Origin: Rhizobium ruizarguesonis
GTDB lineage: Bacteria; Pseudomonadota; Alphaproteobacteria; Rhizobiales; Rhizobiaceae
Direction of reading: 5' to 3'
Length of the DNA: 64,000 nt
Assembly (NCBI RefSeq): GCF_012349115.1
Contig: NZ_PQIG01000046.1
Location: forward strand, 93,496-157,495
Position numbers and translations under genes: made by a program. Of this stretch, positions 61,629-64,000 are shown one piece after another (position 1 is the first letter of the stretch; each line of letters starts with the position of its first letter). The notes under the pieces are model-generated. The model was not told where the DNA came from. It worked only from the letters and a program-made list of their open reading frames with translations, and did no database searches.

Positions 61629-63872
61629 ATGAACCTTCGAAGAAATCTCGCTCGCTCTGTAATAAGCCATACCAGCGCATTTGCTCCGGCAATATTTGCG
61701 GCCATTATTGCGGCAATCGTCGTCTGGGTGGCAACGAACTGGCGGCTGGAGCGATCGCTGGCCGATGAACGCGCGATCGTTGCCGGCGAGCTTGCCACCA
61801 TATCCTCCCGCCTTCAGACGAACCTCAACAGCAATGTGAAGCTGTTGCAGGGGCTGGCGGCCGGCATCGCAGTCAATCCGGCGATGGACCAAAGCGGATT
61901 TTCCAGGCTTGCCGCGCAGATTCTGAAGCCAGATTCACAATTAAGAAGTTTCGCCGCCGCGCCCGGCATGGTGGTCAGGTGGGTTTATCCGGAGAAAGGA
62001 AACGAAAAGGCCATCGGGCTCGACTACCGAACCAACGAGAAGCAACGGGCTGCCGCGATGCTGGCGCGCAACACGCACAATATCGTTCTGACAGGCCCGG
62101 TGGAGCTTGTCCAAGGTGGCACCGCTTTTGTGGTCAGGTGCCCAATCTACATCAATGACGGATCAAGCCAGATTTTTTGGGGCCTGCTTTCCGGAATAGT
62201 CGACATACCGAAGCTTTACCAGGAAAGTGGCCTTGGTTCGACCGAGCTTGAGATCGCCATCAGCACCGTACCGGAGCCGAACACGCCCAAACAGGTTTTT
62301 TTCGGCAGCCTGGCAACTTTTTCCAGGAAACCGGTCCAGACATCCGTTGATATGGTTTATGGCCGATGGACCCTCGCCGCACTGCCAAAGCAGGGTTGGG
62401 GCCAAAATAGCGGGATCGGCACTTTTGAGTTCTACGCGAGCCTGTTGGCATTCTGTGTCGTTGCACCGATTGTCTGGATCGGCTTTCTGACCAAATCACG
62501 CCAAACAACGATCGAAAAGCTTCGCCTTCACAAGAAAAAGCTCGTTCGAGCACGACAGAGGCTGGAGTACCTGTCATTGCATGACGCATTGACGGGGCTT
62601 CCCAATCGACGATTTGTCGACCAGTTGATCTCGCAACCGCCGAGACCGCGTCCTCAAGATTGTCTGATCCTCATTCATATCGACCTGGATCGATTTAAAG
62701 AGATCAACGACACAAAAGGGCACGCCGGAGGTGACGTGGTCTTGCAAGCAACGGCTTCGCGCCTTGCCGATTTGGCTGGTCCCAACGACGTAGCGGCTCG
62801 GATCGGCGGAGATGAGTTCATCTTCGCCAGCTGGAGTGCCGATCCGGAGCCGAAGGCAAACGCATTGGCTCAGCAGATTGTCGACGCGCTCGAGCAACCC
62901 CTCTTCATCGAGGGCGTGGCGTGTGTTGTCGGGGCAAGCGTCGGCGTCGCGTGGGAGACTGAAGGTGCTCTCGGGCGGGACCTCGGCCAATTGCTTCTCA
63001 ATGCCGATTTGGCTCTCTACGAGGCGAAGAAGGCGGGCCGCGGCCGCGCGGCGGTTTTTACAGAAGAGCTTCGCAGCGCCGCGATCCATTCGAAGGAATT
63101 GGCGGACGAATTCAATCATGCGCTCGATCGTGATGAACTCGTCGCATTCTTTCAACCGCAGTTCAATGCAGACACATTGGATATTGTCGGCGTCGAGACA
63201 CTTGCTCGTTGGGATCACCCGCAAAAGGGTCTGCTTGCCCCGAACAAATTTCTTGAAGTCGCGGAAAAACTAGGGCGCACTGGCGACATGGATAGGCTGA
63301 TCCTGCAAAAGGCCCTGTTCGAGCTGACAAGATGGGACAGCCTGGGAATGCAAATTCCACGTGTCTCGGTCAACATTTCAGCGCGTCGACTGGCGCAGGC
63401 AAATCTGCTTGCGGAGCTGTCCGAGCTTCCCATAGCGAAGGGTCGCCTGTGTTTCGAGCTGCTCGAGACAATCTCCTTCAATGATCTTCAACCTGTTCTC
63501 AAGGAGATCATTCCAGCCGTCAAAAAGCTTGGCATCGAAATCGAGATCGATGACTTCGGCACCGAACATGCCAGTATCGTCAGTTTGCTTCGATTTGAGC
63601 CGCGACGGCTTAAGATCGATCGAGAAATTATCAAGCCGATCATTGCGTCTCCATCTCAGCGTCGTCTGGTCTCCTCCATTATCGAAATCGGCCGATCGCA
63701 GAACATCGACATCGTTGCAGAGGGCGTGGAGACAATGGAGCATGCGAAGATCCTGAAAGATCTCGGTTGCCATATACTGCAAGGTTACGCTCTGGCACGA
63801 CCAATGACCTCGGAGCAGTTGATTGAATTTTGCCGTATAAAGGACAAAGGAATGGCAGAGGCAGGCCGATAG
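61629..63872 (+). CDS. CHASE-like sensor diguanylate cyclase/phosphodiesterase (GGDEF-EAL)
   Basis: 747 aa. Two membrane segments (about 17-36 and 278-296) frame a periplasmic CHASE-like domain (MVVRWVYPEKGNEKAIGLDY). GGDEF domain about 320-480, with intact catalytic RIGGDEFIF. EAL domain about 490-740, with VETLARW (the ExLxR form keeps the catalytic Glu), the metal pair in EIDDFGTEHAS (Gly replaced by Glu) and EGVETMEHA. Both activities could be present. ATG 61629 lies 106 bp after the ABC operon; it is probably a separate unit. Confidence 0.92.
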   Translation: MNLRRNLARSVISHTSAFAPAIFAAIIAAIVVWVATNWRLERSLADERAIVAGELATISSRLQTNLNSNVKLLQGLAAGIAVNPAMDQSGFSRLAAQILKPDSQLRSFAAAPGMVVRWVYPEKGNEKAIGLDYRTNEKQRAAAMLARNTHNIVLTGPVELVQGGTAFVVRCPIYINDGSSQIFWGLLSGIVDIPKLYQESGLGSTELEIAISTVPEPNTPKQVFFGSLATFSRKPVQTSVDMVYGRWTLAALPKQGWGQNSGIGTFEFYASLLAFCVVAPIVWIGFLTKSRQTTIEKLRLHKKKLVRARQRLEYLSLHDALTGLPNRRFVDQLISQPPRPRPQDCLILIHIDLDRFKEINDTKGHAGGDVVLQATASRLADLAGPNDVAARIGGDEFIFASWSADPEPKANALAQQIVDALEQPLFIEGVACVVGASVGVAWETEGALGRDLGQLLLNADLALYEAKKAGRGRAAVFTEELRSAAIHSKELADEFNHALDRDELVAFFQPQFNADTLDIVGVETLARWDHPQKGLLAPNKFLEVAEKLGRTGDMDRLILQKALFELTRWDSLGMQIPRVSVNISARRLAQANLLAELSELPIAKGRLCFELLETISFNDLQPVLKEIIPAVKKLGIEIEIDDFGTEHASIVSLLRFEPRRLKIDREIIKPIIASPSQRRLVSSIIEIGRSQNIDIVAEGVETMEHAKILKDLGCHILQGYALARPMTSEQLIEFCRIKDKGMAEAGR

Positions 63873-64000
63873 CCAAATTCGCATTCCCTGTGTGACTACC
63901 TTCCGTCGGTCCTAGACTCATCGCCGCCAATCTCTTGTGGTCCGTGCCAAACATCTACATCCCAAGCCCCAAGGTCCTGCCCCGCTTCAGCGAGCGCTGC
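63873..64000. other. Window end, no gene seen
   Basis: The last 128 bases follow the GGDEF-EAL stop and hold no credible start, arm or hairpin. Confidence 0.4.

Noticed and set aside
1..64000. CRISPR array, transposase or rRNA
   Set aside because: Looked for regularly spaced repeats, DDE/serine/tyrosine recombinase motifs and rRNA sequence; none was seen.

Overview
The window looks like a GC-rich rhizobial chromosome segment, close to the Rhizobium etli / R. leguminosarum group. The grounds are alphaproteobacterial codon use, rhizobia-typical small families (DUF982, DUF2934, DUF3175, KGG-type 'plasmid stabilisation' protein), a pcaIJF/pcaR beta-ketoadipate module, many ABC uptake systems and Rhizobium-type palindromic intergenic repeats. 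The species assignment comes from gene content, not from a database match.

Layout. 0-3.9 kb (+): sulfate/thiosulfate uptake operon sbp-cysT-cysW-cysA. 4.1-6.4 kb: a lipoprotein cell-wall hydrolase converging on pepT. 6.5-13.4 kb (-): a seven-gene operon with a FadR-type regulator, a Cys/Met-metabolism PLP lyase, a complete Ugp-like ABC importer and a GpdQ-like metallophosphoesterase. 13.4-21.2 kb: a low-density decay zone with isolated small genes (DUF982, GrpB, nucleotidyltransferase, orphans), frameshifted remnants, a tRNA 3'-end fragment with its terminator and a 31-bp duplication. 21.3-24.6 kb: a class III adenylate cyclase/TPR protein converging on a YHS protein and an ankyrin protein. 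24.6-27.1 kb: a sparse stretch with a GNAT enzyme, a small secreted protein and a truncated nucleoside deaminase. 27.1-30 kb: an SDR, its divergent LysR regulator and a second LysR regulator. 30-33.7 kb: a PLD/cardiolipin-synthase-like protein with an EEP-family phosphoesterase, UdgX and DUF2934. 34-37 kb: a PAS-GAF hybrid histidine kinase with two receiver domains. 37.2-39.1 kb: small basic proteins and a GST. 39.1-43.2 kb (-): glgX, topoisomerase IB and a stand-alone LigD polymerase domain. 43.3-46.1 kb: an SDR, an MFS transporter and a GNAT. 46.2-49.7 kb: pcaIJF and divergent pcaR. 49.8-52.8 kb: a secreted AcpA-type phosphoesterase divergent from a di-haem cytochrome c peroxidase. 53-61.5 kb (+): an ArsR-type regulator with a C-terminal sensor-like domain, a GH51 arabinofuranosidase and a Dpp-type ABC importer (an arabino-oligosaccharide utilisation locus). 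61.6-63.9 kb: a CHASE-like GGDEF-EAL protein.

How the genes work together. The clear units are sulfate import, beta-ketoadipate cleavage to succinyl-CoA and acetyl-CoA under PcaR, arabinoside import and hydrolysis, and the lyase/ABC/phosphodiesterase operon, whose substrate is unknown. I found no CRISPR array, no intact transposase, no rRNA and no complete tRNA. The best candidates for something undescribed are the lyase-ABC-GpdQ operon, the arabinoside locus with its unusual regulator, and the topoisomerase IB/LigD-polymerase pair that lacks a ligase.
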